Translations under genes and position numbers: made by a program
Notes under the pieces: generated by a model
What the model saw: only the letters and a program-made list of their open reading frames with translations
Database searches by the model: none
What the model was told of the DNA's origin: nothing
From: Nocardia mangyaensis
GTDB taxonomy: Bacteria; Actinomycetota; Actinomycetes; Mycobacteriales; Mycobacteriaceae
Assembly: GCF_001886715.1 (NCBI RefSeq)
Contig: NZ_CP018082.1
Coordinates: 4,960,001 to 5,024,000, forward strand
Direction: 5' to 3'
DNA length: 64,000 nucleotides
In this document: one piece after another, positions 45,342-53,798 of the stretch
Layout: the number at the start of each line of letters is the position of its first letter
How positions within the stretch are numbered: position 1 is the stretch's first letter

Positions 45342-45557
45342 AGCGCGAACCTGCGCGGCGCGGACCTGACCGGCGCGAAACTTGGCGACGCGGACCTGAC
45401 CGGCGCGGACCTGGGCGGCGCGGACCTGAGTGGCGCTTACCACGATGAGAACACTGAGTGGCCGAAGGGGTTTCCAATACCGGCCCACCCTGGAGACTGT
45501 GCTGACCTCTGCATCCGCAGCTTGCTCGGGATCCCGGGACGTTGCGCGTGTTCGTAA
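45342..45557 (+). pseudogene. C-terminal fragment of a pentapeptide-repeat protein
   Basis: In a different frame from the TnpA remnant, five consecutive pentapeptides A(N/D/K)LxGA (NLRGA DLTGA KLGDA DLTGA DLGGA DLSGA) are followed by YHDENTEWPKGF, the usual tail of such proteins. No start codon or upstream coils remain, so it was fused here by recombination. Confidence 0.65.
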
Positions 45558-45772
45558 AACCCGTACGCGCTCACCATCCACCGCGGTCTTACTGCAAGAG
45601 CAGGATGGCCGCCGAGACAAAGCCTCGGCGGTCATCAACGCCCTGACCGGAACCTAGTGCAGGTCCCGGCTACTGGCTCGTTCCCTCCTGCGGCGAGGTC
45701 CTTCCAGCCCTGCGTCGGCACATCGTCGGGGATCACGTTGATCGCGAGCTGGAGATCATCGGGATTGTCCTG

Positions 45773-45964
45773 GTGCCAGTCCGACTGGCGCGCGGACTCA
45801 AGGCGGGCAACGGCGAGATCATCGCGGCGTACGGGTCCAAGGAGTCGGCGAAGAAGGGCATCTCCTCGGTGCAGACCAACGCCGTCGGCGCGGCGATCGT
45901 GGACACCACCACGACCTATAAGCACCGCATCAGCAAGGATCGGCGGTCAGCTCTCTCCACCTGA
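45773..45964 (+). pseudogene. Truncated YegP/DUF1508-like protein
   Basis: Reads LKAGNGEIIAAYGSKESAKKGISSVQTNAVGAAIVDTT, the second half of a DUF1508 (YegP) repeat. The first strand (FELYKDxxGxWRWR) is missing and replaced by unrelated residues, so it is probably a 5'-truncated gene. The end overlaps the convergent gene at 45947. Confidence 0.55.
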
Positions 45965-46498
45965 GGTCGACCACATGAGTTCCTGCTCGTCCCAGACCCC
46001 GTGCTCCGAACGCCATGAGATCCGAACCGCGCACTTGTCTGGGGGGCCAATGCCCGGCATGTCCGGCCCTCGGAGGTTGTCCGGCAGGTTCTGGAGCCAT
46101 GCGGGCTTATGCCACTCGGTCTCGACTTCGACAGGTGTGTCGCAGTCGAGAGCTTCGAAGCTTCTTTTCACCGGTTTCGCGAAAGGAGCTTCGAGAGAGA
46201 TAACTACGTGATGGGCGGTATCAAGCCCTCGATTCACTACCGAGACGCTGTAGTGGCCCCGAGGGCCACGGCCGACCGACCCTGCCGTCTCCAGGATTTC
46301 CCACCGGAAGTTCCTGCGCTCTGCGGCTCGTTGTTCCGCCTTCTCGGCTCGCTGCTCTGCTGTCTTGGCTCGTTCTTCTGCAGCCGCAGCTCGGAGATCA
46401 GCCTTCTCGGTCAGCTTGTATGCCTTGCGTGCATGCCAGATGCTGGCCCCGCCCATGATCAGGGCCACGGCTGAACTGATGTACGGAGCAGCGGACAT
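45947..46498 (-). CDS. Membrane-anchored coiled-coil protein
   Basis: Protein of 183 aa. An N-terminal helix (YISSAVALIMGGASIWHARKAY) is followed by a heptad-rich coiled coil of about 45 residues (EKADLRAAAAEERAKTAEQRAEKAEQRAAER) and a beta-rich domain (WEILETAGSVGRGPRGHYSVSVVNRG...). It lies downstream of the AbiV-like gene on the same strand. Function unknown; membrane anchor plus coiled coil is common in defence-associated adaptors. Confidence 0.75.
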   Translation of the reverse strand: MSAAPYISSAVALIMGGASIWHARKAYKLTEKADLRAAAAEERAKTAEQRAEKAEQRAAERRNFRWEILETAGSVGRGPRGHYSVSVVNRGLDTAHHVVISLEAPFAKPVKRSFEALDCDTPVEVETEWHKPAWLQNLPDNLRGPDMPGIGPPDKCAVRISWRSEHGVWDEQELMWSTSGGES

Positions 46499-46634
46499 AA
46501 GTCAATGCAAGCACTGAACTGAGCACGTTCTGCGCCCCCGCGCCGTGCGGCTTGGAGGCTGGCAGTGGACCAGCCGGGGCGCGGATACTCGGAAACTCGT
46601 TTCGGGAAGCTCGCGGCCGTCCAGCCCGCGCGGT

Positions 46635-47267
46635 TCAAGACTCGTCTGCTGCCGCTGATATCTCGGCGATGAACTCGGCGAACTCTTCGGGGTGCGCAAT
46701 CGGCGTCAGTTCACTCTGAAGGTCGTAAGTGGAGTCGTAGGGCTGGTCGCCGTCCCGCATTCGGGTGTGATCCCTGATCAGCGACATCTCGGCGAGCTGG
46801 GCTACGACCTGCAACTCACTCAGGACAGGGTCGGGCTCGACATCGAGCGGGGAACCGAACCGCCCGCCTTTACCCGCCGCGGAGTCGACATAGAACCCTG
46901 CCTGCTTGTCGCTGTTGAGGTGGTCGATCTCGGCCTGGCTGCTCAGTGGCGGAATGTCGTCGTAGTCGCCCCAGAACGGGCCCAACTCTCGGCTGTAGCT
47001 GTCGGTGGCCGCGATCTTGTTCGGGTGGCTGGTCGAGAAGCTGAGGTGGTGCTTCGGGAACTCACATATCCCCCGGCCCTCGGTCCAGCTGAGGTGGGCG
47101 GTGTTGTAGACCGCGTTGGCTCGCGCGAGTTCCTCGCGAGCCAAGATCAGCAGCGACCGTGCCCGCCCCGCTGACTCGTGCTCGAGCAGGGTCTGAGCGT
47201 CACAGATCAACCCGACCACGTTGGCCGTCAGCGCTCGCCAATACCGGCGCGATACCTCTGGCTTCAT
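46635..47267 (-). CDS. AbiV-family abortive infection protein
   Basis: Protein of 210 aa. The start ATG 47267 with GGGAG upstream gives MKPEVSRRYWRALTANVVGLICDAQTLLEHESAGRARSLLILAREELARA. This helical hairpin with RSLLILAREELAKA is the signature of the AbiV/HEPN-like family, which blocks phage protein synthesis in Lactococcus. The last 60 residues are acidic. It lies between a winged-helix protein and the coiled-coil membrane protein; all three are on the minus strand and may form one transcript. Confidence 0.78.
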   Translation of the reverse strand: MKPEVSRRYWRALTANVVGLICDAQTLLEHESAGRARSLLILAREELARANAVYNTAHLSWTEGRGICEFPKHHLSFSTSHPNKIAATDSYSRELGPFWGDYDDIPPLSSQAEIDHLNSDKQAGFYVDSAAGKGGRFGSPLDVEPDPVLSELQVVAQLAEMSLIRDHTRMRDGDQPYDSTYDLQSELTPIAHPEEFAEFIAEISAAADES

Positions 47268-47404
47268 CTTCACTCCCATGCCCGCATGATGGCCTACCCC
47301 ACCGACGTGCAGCCGCAACATCGTTGTGCGCAGTCCAGCCCATAGCGCTGCGACACAGGCATGAGTGTTCGCGGGCCGGTGTGCAACTGCGTGCTGAGCG
47401 AGTG

Positions 47405-48337
47405 CTAGAAGATGGGTGTTTCGTCGTCGAAGTGCTTCGCCCCAGTGGGTTGGTTCCCCGCTGGGAACGATGCCCATGGGTCGATCTCGGGTACGGCTTC
47501 CGGCCACCGATTCATGGGCTTCGGCTCAATGTCGGTGTTGGATACTTTCGGCTCCGTGTCGGGCTTGGATGTCGCCGGCGGGATGTACAGCGGGTCCAGC
47601 CGGTAGAACCGGCGCTTGATGGTGCGGTAGCCGACGTCGTGCGCCGCGTCGACATAGTCCTCGCGCATGGTGGCGACGCCCAGGTTCACCAACGTGTTCA
47701 ACCCGTTGAGGCGGGTCGCCTCGGCCATCCCATGGCGCTCCCGGAACGCGGTGTTGGAGAACCAGATCTCGTTTCTGGAGTCCAAATTGGTGTAGTAGAT
47801 CAAGAGCAGGTACATCGCCAGCGCTCGCGCATCGAGCTCGCCGATGAGGCCTCTGGTCCACAGGGTTTCGGGGACCCTGATGAAACTCGGGTACGGATCC
47901 AGATGCGGCCTCACGTACGGCTCGCCGGTGCCGAGCTCGCTGCGCAGGCTTACCTTCGGCAGCAGGCCATCGCGGCCGGCTTCGAGCGTGATGAATCCCC
48001 GACGGTCGAGCTCTCTCAGATTCGCGACCACGGACCGGCCTGCCGCCTGACCTCGAGGCTCGGGCAGCCCGATCATCTCCGCCCACCAGCCTGCCGAATG
48101 CTTCGTGCTGTGAGGCGGCTTCGAACACACCCACAGCGCGGTCAGCAGCAACGCCAGCCGCTGCCGTCCGCCGCGGCCGCCACCGGCTGCGCCCTGGCTG
48201 CTCATGAGCCGGTTGAGCGGTGTCGGCTCGCCGCGCTCAGACCGGACCACGAACTCCCGACGCAACGGCGCGCCGTAGTGCCCTCGCAGACGCGAGGCCA
48301 CCTCGTTGGCTGCGGTCAATCGGACTGGTCTTCCCAT
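47405..48337 (-). CDS. Winged-helix protein, replication-initiator-like
   Basis: Protein of 310 aa. RQRLALLLTALWVCSKPPHSTKHSAGWWAEMIGLPEPRGQAAGRSVVANLRELDRRGFITLEAG forms a winged-helix pattern, and a second one appears around residue 190-235 (IWFSNTAFRERHGMAEATRLNGLNTLVNLGV). Two tandem winged helices are seen in plasmid RepA-type initiators, but also in regulators. GGAGGG lies 12 bases before the ATG. An AT-rich stretch at 48375-48420 lies upstream. I cannot decide between regulator and initiator. Confidence 0.7.
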   Translation of the reverse strand: MGRPVRLTAANEVASRLRGHYGAPLRREFVVRSERGEPTPLNRLMSSQGAAGGGRGGRQRLALLLTALWVCSKPPHSTKHSAGWWAEMIGLPEPRGQAAGRSVVANLRELDRRGFITLEAGRDGLLPKVSLRSELGTGEPYVRPHLDPYPSFIRVPETLWTRGLIGELDARALAMYLLLIYYTNLDSRNEIWFSNTAFRERHGMAEATRLNGLNTLVNLGVATMREDYVDAAHDVGYRTIKRRFYRLDPLYIPPATSKPDTEPKVSNTDIEPKPMNRWPEAVPEIDPWASFPAGNQPTGAKHFDDETPIF

Positions 48338-48607
48338 GACAGCCTGCTGCCCTCCTGCGTGCGGCGGAACGCGTTCCTGATTAGTAATAACATATGACCT
48401 AACGATACAGGGGGGTCTAACCTCACGCTAGCGTCGAAGATCCCAGCCGGGTACTTGCGAGCGGCGATGCCGGTGCCGTAGCTTCGGACTTACGTCGTCG
48501 ACACCGCACCTGAAACGCCTCCTCGGAGGCAGCACCGTCGGCCGCCCCTTCAGAGCGCTCTGGAGTCCGGCGCATAAAGCGTGCGTGGAGCCCCGGGGAG
48601 GCCAGGT
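48338..48607. promoter_or_regulatory. AT-rich promoter-like region between divergent genes
   Basis: Positions 48375-48412 (TGATTAGTAATAACATATGACC) are far richer in A/T than the surroundings and most likely hold the promoter of the winged-helix gene. The remainder holds nothing recognisable. Confidence 0.5.
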
Positions 48608-48811
48608 ATGTCTTCCCGGGGTTTTGCGCGTCTGGTGCCCCCTCGGCGCGACCACCGTCTTCTATCGCGGCATTGCGGGGTCGACCTGCGACGACAGCGT
48701 CGGATCGCCCCGGCGCCGTGTACTCGCCTCACCGGCGCCCCAGCTGCCGTTCTCTCAGTCGTTCGAGACGGTGGAGATCCCGGCGTCGCCTCGCCACCGC
48801 GGCCGCGATGA
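48608..48811 (+). CDS. Possible small Arg-rich protein
   Basis: 67 codons (MSSRGFARLVPPRRDHRLLSRHCGVDLRRQRR...) with GGGGAGG six bases before the ATG, a better ribosome site than most nearby frames. The composition is Arg/Pro-biased and may equally be a chance frame. No family recognised. Confidence 0.3.
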   Translation: MSSRGFARLVPPRRDHRLLSRHCGVDLRRQRRIAPAPCTRLTGAPAAVLSVVRDGGDPGVASPPRPR

Positions 48812-48955
48812 GTGCCTTCACAAATCGCACGCTGGAAGCTTTTGCACCCCTGGTCGATACCGTGCGCGTCGCACGCTCGAAAACTGTTCTGACCAGCGAT
48901 CCGCAGACAGGCGGGCGTGCTACACCAACCACCGGATCGCGATAGAGGAGACACC

Positions 48956-49159
48956 ATGAACCTGTCCTGGATGGACTCGGTGAAGGACGCGATCAACAAC
49001 AACAGCGCGGTCAGAGCTCAGCAGGCCCGGATGCTCGAAGACATCCGCGAGACGATGCGGCCCGAGCTCGACAAAGCCGGGCAGCTGATGGCGATGAAGA
49101 TGCAGGGCCCTGACATCTCCTGGATGTCGCGCCCGGCCGGGCGACGACGCAGTCGGTAG
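48956..49159 (+). CDS. Small soluble hypothetical protein
   Basis: 67 aa: MNLSWMDSVKDAINNNSAVRAQQARMLEDIRETMRPELDKAGQ..., a helical acidic N-terminus and a basic tail (RPAGRRRSR). GAGGAG precedes the ATG and a strong terminator follows 11 bases after the stop, so it is very likely expressed. No family recognised. Confidence 0.68.
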   Translation: MNLSWMDSVKDAINNNSAVRAQQARMLEDIRETMRPELDKAGQLMAMKMQGPDISWMSRPAGRRRSR

Positions 49160-49169
49160 GCGTCACGCC

Positions 49170-49199
49170 GGGGTGCTGCACCTGCTGGTGCAGCACCCC
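49170..49199 (+). terminator. Rho-independent terminator
   Basis: 13-bp perfect stem (GGGGTGCTGCACC with its complement), TGCT loop, followed by GCTTTTC. Ends the 67-aa gene. Confidence 0.9.
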
Positions 49200-49469
49200 G
49201 CTTTTCAGTAGTCGAAGTCGGGATCGGCGAATAGCTTGCAGGCGAACAGGATGCCCGCACGGAAGTCGTCGGGGGTGCGGCCGGATCTCCTCGCCGAGCC
49301 CGACCAGCTCGTCGGCCGGCGAACTTCTTCGCCATTACCGATGTTCTCCCTCTTCGGAATTCGTCGCGACCGCCAGCGTGCCTACCGGCGACGCAAGAGC
49401 AGCTCTGCAGGCTCGCCGCAGTGAACGGCGCAACACTGGATTGCCCCAGTCCGGGTGCACAATCCAGTC
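49200..49469. other. Intergenic region without recognisable gene
   Basis: About 270 bases between the terminator and the 66-aa gene. Short frames here have no domain and no strong ribosome site. Confidence 0.4.
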
Positions 49470-49670
49470 ATGCCGTCATGGACGCCCTCATCCGGAAAGC
49501 CTGACACCAAAGAAGACGATGACGTTCTTCAGCACATCCCCTATTTCGAGAGCAAGGAAGCGGAATTTAACCGCGAAGGTGATCCTGAGGCCGCCGCTCA
49601 GTGTCGCGAAGCCGCCGAAGAGTATCGGGCGGAGGCCAAGCGCCGTGGACTGATCCCCGCCGACGAATAG
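49470..49670 (+). CDS. Small acidic hypothetical protein
   Basis: 66 aa: MPSWTPSSGKPDTKEDDDVLQHIPYFESKEAEFNREGDPEAAAQCREAAEEYRAEAKRRGLIPADE. Highly charged and predicted helical (EAEFNREGDPEAAAQ...). It ends directly next to the convergent recombinase gene. No family recognised. Confidence 0.5.
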   Translation: MPSWTPSSGKPDTKEDDDVLQHIPYFESKEAEFNREGDPEAAAQCREAAEEYRAEAKRRGLIPADE

Positions 49671-50357
49671 TCAGGTCGTGATCGAGACCGCGGAGGAGTC
49701 GATGCTCGGCTTTCCGGCGGCGGCGAGGTCGGGGACGTACTTGTAGATCGTCGAGCGTGAGACGCCGAGCAGCCGGGCGACCGAGGAGACGGTTTCTTCG
49801 GGCCGGGTCAGGATCGCACGGGCCTGGCGGATCTGTTCCTCGGTCATCGCCGGTGGACGTCCGAGGCGTTGCCCGCGAGCGCGCGCGGCGGCCAGGCCCT
49901 CGTTGATGCCTTGGACGATGAGTTCGCGGATGAACTCGGCCAGTGCGGCGAAGACGTGGAAGACCAGTCGCCCGCCGGGGGTGGTGGTGTCGATCGCTTC
50001 GTGCAGCGACCGGAACCCGATGTCGCGCTTGCGGAGTCCGGCGACGATCGAGATCAGATCCTGCAGCGAGCGGCCGAGCCGATCCAATGACGGTACGACG
50101 AGGGTGTCGCCGGCGCGCATGTACTCAAGGCACTTCCACAGTTCGGCGCGCTCGGTGTCCTTGCCCGACTTCTTGTCGGTGAAGATCTTCTGGCAGCCGG
50201 CCGCGGTGAGCGCGGCGAGCTGGCGGTCGAGCAACTGGCCGGTGGTCGAGACCCGCCCGTACCCGACGAGCGCTCCCCCGCCTCCGATCGGATCGAGCGC
50301 ATCCCCGTCGAGGACAAGCGGTTCCGGGAGATCGAGTGCGGTCGACTTGGAGACCAT
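49671..50357 (-). CDS. Serine recombinase (resolvase/invertase family)
   Basis: Protein of 228 aa from ATG 50357. It has a short extra N-terminus, then the catalytic domain with Ser in GYGRVSTTGQ, PSLDRLGRSLQDLI and FAALAEFIRELIVQGINEGLAAARARG. A C-terminal HTH follows (VSSVARLLGVSRSTIYKYV). It lies just left of the TniA/B module but outside its probable end at 50456. Upstream sequence includes GGTGTCGAGAAAAC dyad-like elements that may be its binding sites. Confidence 0.92.
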   Translation of the reverse strand: MVSKSTALDLPEPLVLDGDALDPIGGGGALVGYGRVSTTGQLLDRQLAALTAAGCQKIFTDKKSGKDTERAELWKCLEYMRAGDTLVVPSLDRLGRSLQDLISIVAGLRKRDIGFRSLHEAIDTTTPGGRLVFHVFAALAEFIRELIVQGINEGLAAARARGQRLGRPPAMTEEQIRQARAILTRPEETVSSVARLLGVSRSTIYKYVPDLAAAGKPSIDSSAVSITT

Positions 50358-50494
50358 GCCCGGAACTGTACGAGAAAGGGCTGACACGGATTTTTGAACA
50401 CTCCGACTTTGCAACATGTTTTCTCGACACCGTAACGGCGGACCCGTCCTGGCGCTGTGAACTCGCAGCGATAAGTGGCGGTCTTCTCGCACGT

Positions 50495-51304
50495 CTAGGT
50501 GGCGCCGATAACCAGTGTGCTGCGGGCGGTTTCGACGACGTCGGCGGTGATGGTGTGCAGGTCGTTGATCTTCAGGATTCGGTGGATCTGGGCGAACAGG
50601 CGTTGAAGGAGACGGAAGTTGCCGCCGGTGATACGCGCGACCGCAGCTACGGCTTGGGCGTCGGTGAAGTCGCCAGAGTCCAATTCCAGGCCGAGTTTGT
50701 GCCAGTGCCGGGCCAAGACGAATGTCAGCTCCTCGCCGGTCAATGGCCGGTAATGGTGGGCGAATCCGACGCGGCTGTAGAGCTGGGGGTAGCGGGAGAA
50801 GGTCTTCTCGATGCCGGGCATGCCGATGAGCAGAAGCCCGTGTTCACTGCGGTCATATCGGTCGCGTAGGTGCTCGATCCCGATCGCGGACAGGCGTTCG
50901 GATTCGTCGATGACGACCAGCTCGACGTAGTCGGGCATCGGGCGCGGACCGACGTGGGTGTCCACGTGCTGGTCGATACAGATATTGACCCGGCTGTGCA
51001 GCCGTTTGAGGTCTTCGCGCAGTTCGCGCGGGGCGGCTGCGACGGTGGGTGTGTAGAACACCGTGCGTGAGCGTGCCAGTGCGGCGTAGATGTCTTTGTC
51101 TGACTCCTGGCGGGGTCCCCAGTCCCTGAGCAGGGGTTCGGCCTTGTCCCACCGGGCGTAGCGGGATGCGGACAGGGTTTTCCCGATTCCTGCTGCTCCG
51201 TAGCAGATTCCGATGGTGCGGTCGCGTTTGACGGTGTCGGCGAACTCGACGAAGCGGCGGTATTCCTTGGTGGCGATGAACGGCCAGTTCCGCGGCTGCG
51301 GCAT
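50495..51304 (-). CDS. Transposition ATPase TniB-like
   Basis: AAA ATPase of 269 aa related to TniB/MuB. ATG 51304 gives MPQPRNWPFIATKEYRRFVEFADTVKRDRTIGICYGAAGIGKTLSA. Walker A is GAAGIGKT, Walker B VELVVIDESERLS, and the sensor region GLLLIGMPGIEKTF. It selects target DNA for the TniA transposase. The start overlaps nothing but sits two bases from the tniA stop. C-terminal TniQ is absent. Confidence 0.92.
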   Translation of the reverse strand: MPQPRNWPFIATKEYRRFVEFADTVKRDRTIGICYGAAGIGKTLSASRYARWDKAEPLLRDWGPRQESDKDIYAALARSRTVFYTPTVAAAPRELREDLKRLHSRVNICIDQHVDTHVGPRPMPDYVELVVIDESERLSAIGIEHLRDRYDRSEHGLLLIGMPGIEKTFSRYPQLYSRVGFAHHYRPLTGEELTFVLARHWHKLGLELDSGDFTDAQAVAAVARITGGNFRLLQRLFAQIHRILKINDLHTITADVVETARSTLVIGAT

Positions 51305-51306
51305 TC

Positions 51307-52746
51307 TCACTCCTCCAGGTAGGCGCGAAGCGGTGGCGCCGGCGGTGGCGCCGGACTCGTGGGAGCGCGGACGCGCGAGGGTGCGGGCAGGTAGTCGGCC
51401 ACCACGGTGATGCGTTCGTTGATCTGGGCGCGGACGCGCTGGCGGTAGGCACGGCGAGCGGCCTGAATGTCCCTGAGCCCGATGGTGTCCCCGGTGTGGT
51501 CGGGGCTCACGGCCTTGCACAGGAATCGATTCTTGTGAAAGACCCGGATCTCGGTGATGTCGCGCGGGTCGTAGCGGATGGTGACCGATTCGCGCACGTA
51601 CGCGGCCAGGGCGGGATGCAGGAATCGCAGGCCTTGGAAGTGAATGCCGTCGCGGTGCACCATCCGTCGCGCGGCGACCTGCACCAGCAGCACGTCGAGA
51701 TGTTCCAGGCTCTCGGGCATGCGCGGGAGCCAGCCCTCGGCAATCCATGCCTGTTGTGGGGTGCATCCGATCTCCGAATGCACGCGCCGGTGATAGGTGT
51801 CGGTGAGGAACCGGCCGATCTGCTCATCGAGCTCGCGCAGCGACACCGCCGGTGCGGTGACCGGCTTACCGGCGATGAGATGGCCGGGCAGTTCGGCGAG
51901 TAATTCGGTGTTGATGCTGCCGAAGAACCGCTCGATCTTCCCGCGGCCTTGCGGGCGGGCCACCGTGGAGTGCACGATCTGGAACTTCAGATCGGCCGCG
52001 ACGTGGGCGAGGTGCTCGCTGGTGAAGTCGCTGCCGTGATCGACGTACAGGATTTCGGGCAGTCCGCACATCGGCCACGCCGGGTCGGATTTGGTCCAAA
52101 TCGCCTGGCGCAGCGCCAAGGACGTGTTCAGCGCTGAGGGTGCGCCCAGGGTGACGGTGTAGCCGGTCACCGCCCGCGAATAGTCATCGAGCACCACCGT
52201 CAGCCACGGCCGGCGCGCGGTCTCGGAATCCAGGACCAGGATGTCGAGTTGAGTGTGATCGACCTGCCACATGGTGTTCGGACACTCGGCGCGGCGCCGG
52301 TAGACCAGCTCGAAGGTATCGCGGAACGCGACCGTGCCCTCGTGCGCCAGGGTGAGCACGGCCGGGTCGAGGGCGGTGACGATCGAGCGAACGGTGTTGT
52401 AGGACACCGGTACCCATCCCTGGTCGGTAGCGATCCGGGCGCATCGGCGGGTGATCGCCGCCAGTGATGGGCGCGGGCGTCGTAGCGCCATGCCTTCGAT
52501 CAGGCGCACCAGATCCGGGCGGGTGCGCCGCTCACCCGATCGGCGCCGGGCTGGGGCGAGCCCCGCGAACCCTGCGGTTCGGTAGCGGCGCAGCCACCGT
52601 TGAGCGGTCCGCAGTGGCACACCGGCTTCGGCCGCGGCGCACGTGAGCGGCACCTCGTCGTGCAGGTGGGGACGCAATACCTCGAAGCGGCGCATCGCGT
52701 GCCGGCGCTCGGCGTCGGTCAATTCGGTCAATTCGACCGTGCTCAT
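51307..52746 (-). CDS. Mu/TniA-type DDE transposase
   Basis: Transposase of 479 aa. N-terminal HTH modules (PLTCAAAEAGVPLRTAQRWLRRYRTAGFAGLAP) precede the rve core: first Asp in WQVDHTQLDI, second in LYVDHGSDFTSEH, Glu in GRGKIERFFGSI. The C-terminal Mu beta-barrel (VSLRELDEQIGRFLTDTYHRRVHSEIGC... YVRESVTIRYDPRDITEI) is present. It begins at the ATGA that ends the recombinase gene and is coupled to tniB. Confidence 0.93.
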   Translation of the reverse strand: MSTVELTELTDAERRHAMRRFEVLRPHLHDEVPLTCAAAEAGVPLRTAQRWLRRYRTAGFAGLAPARRRSGERRTRPDLVRLIEGMALRRPRPSLAAITRRCARIATDQGWVPVSYNTVRSIVTALDPAVLTLAHEGTVAFRDTFELVYRRRAECPNTMWQVDHTQLDILVLDSETARRPWLTVVLDDYSRAVTGYTVTLGAPSALNTSLALRQAIWTKSDPAWPMCGLPEILYVDHGSDFTSEHLAHVAADLKFQIVHSTVARPQGRGKIERFFGSINTELLAELPGHLIAGKPVTAPAVSLRELDEQIGRFLTDTYHRRVHSEIGCTPQQAWIAEGWLPRMPESLEHLDVLLVQVAARRMVHRDGIHFQGLRFLHPALAAYVRESVTIRYDPRDITEIRVFHKNRFLCKAVSPDHTGDTIGLRDIQAARRAYRQRVRAQINERITVVADYLPAPSRVRAPTSPAPPPAPPLRAYLEE

Positions 52747-53333
52747 GCCTCCATTTTTGCTGCGGCGGCGGAGAGATGGCGGTAAATGGTGGGTCGGGTG
52801 ACGCCGAATTCGGTGGCGATCTGCTCGACGGTGTACCGGCGTTTGCCGTGGTCGTCGAGTTCGTCGTACATCTGCCGGGCGAGGGCTACCTGCCGTGGTC
52901 CGAGTTTGGGCTTCTGCCCGCCGGTTCGCCCGCGGGCGCGGGCGGCGGCCAGACCGTCGCGAGTACGTTCCGACATCAGGGCGTGCTCGAATTCGGCGAT
53001 GGAGCCCAGGATCTGAAAAAACATGCGCCCGACCGCGGTGGAGGTGTCGATGCCCTGATCGAGCACCACCAGATCGACCTCGCGGTCTTGGAGGGCTTTC
53101 GACAACTCGATCAGGTGCTCGAGGGAGCGGCCGAGGCGGTCGAGTTTGGTTACCACCAGTTGGTCGCCTGGTCGGTGGGCCACAAGCAGCGCTTTGCTCA
53201 GCTCCGGGCGCAGGGCGAGTTTGCCCGAGGCCTTGTCGAGGAAGATCTCCTCGCACCCGGCCGCGGTGAGTGCGTCGTGCTGGGCTTCGGGATGTTGATC
53301 GCGGGTCGAGACCCGCCCATAACCGATTCTCAT
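52743..53333 (-). CDS. Serine recombinase (TnpR/Tn552 type)
   Basis: Protein of 196 aa: MRIGYGRVSTRDQHPEAQHDAL (nucleophile Ser in RVST), VVTKLDRLGRSLEHLIELS, IDTSTAVGRMFFQILGSIAEFEHALMSERTRDGL, C-terminal HTH (YTVEQIATEFGVTRPTIYRHLS). Complete. It overlaps the tniA start (ATGA), so the three genes are one operon. Together with the recombinase at 49671 there are two complete resolvases within 4 kb. Confidence 0.93.
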   Translation of the reverse strand: MRIGYGRVSTRDQHPEAQHDALTAAGCEEIFLDKASGKLALRPELSKALLVAHRPGDQLVVTKLDRLGRSLEHLIELSKALQDREVDLVVLDQGIDTSTAVGRMFFQILGSIAEFEHALMSERTRDGLAAARARGRTGGQKPKLGPRQVALARQMYDELDDHGKRRYTVEQIATEFGVTRPTIYRHLSAAAAKMEA

Positions 53334-53608
53334 GGCGCGGAGTGTATTACGAACCTCCGACAGGTTGACATTGCCGCGTACACAGCAAGCGTTACAGAAC
53401 CGACCTGCGGGAAACCGGTTCGCCACTGAGTGTCTCGAGAACAATCGTTTCCGATCCGCGAAGCCACGCGCGTTACCGCGGACCCCGCTGGGCTGATGGT
53501 CAGTCTCGGCCCCTTGGTACCGATCAATTCTTGACCGGATCTGTCCATCGCTGTCCGATGCTGTCCGTTGGCGATGCCAACACCACCTCCAGCGGTTGAA
53601 CTTGATAC

Positions 53609-53773
53609 ATGAACTCCAGCAAGCGAATCGGCAACGGGATGTGGCACGAAATCGGGGCGACTGTGCGGCAGGCGATGGCTAGCTGGGCACACACGGCACG
53701 GTTTGTCGTGATCGTGGTGGTCGTGGCTTGTCTCGAGCCACTCCACTGGGTTCAAGCCATTTGGCCCCTCTAA
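53609..53773 (+). CDS. Short membrane protein upstream of HTH/NUDIX-like gene
   Basis: 54 aa: MNSSKRIGNGMWHEIGATVRQAMASW followed by one hydrophobic helix (FVVIVVVVACLEPLHWV). It ends 25 bases before the 474-aa gene. A small membrane ORF also neighbours the 551-aa relative at 32847, so the association may be real. There is no strong ribosome site. Confidence 0.5.
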   Translation: MNSSKRIGNGMWHEIGATVRQAMASWAHTARFVVIVVVVACLEPLHWVQAIWPL

Positions 53774-53798
53774 CCCTCCGACCTAAGGAAATCCAGCC

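Larger units (their letters stand above)
50456..53443. mobile_element. Tn402/Tn552-like transposon (tnpR-tniA-tniB), ends tentative
   Basis: The three genes at 50495-53333 form one overlapping minus-strand unit. A TGTGAACTCGCAGCGATAAGTGGCG end at 50456 and an inverted TGTTCTCGAGACACTCAGTGGCG at 53443 share the TGT start and the AGTGGCG block, so they are candidate termini; identity is weak otherwise and no target duplication is visible. Confidence 0.5.

Noticed and set aside
45635..45925. Minus-strand frame with a plausible-looking end (NVIPDDVPTQGWKDLAAGGNE)
   Set aside because: Its first half is antisense to the DUF1508 remnant and Arg-rich; without a start or domain I cannot support it.
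53431..53449. GTGTCTCGAGAACAATCG as a third copy of the 32388/37984 dyad
   Set aside because: Only the GTGT and CGAGAAC blocks agree and the spacing differs, so it was not counted as a copy.
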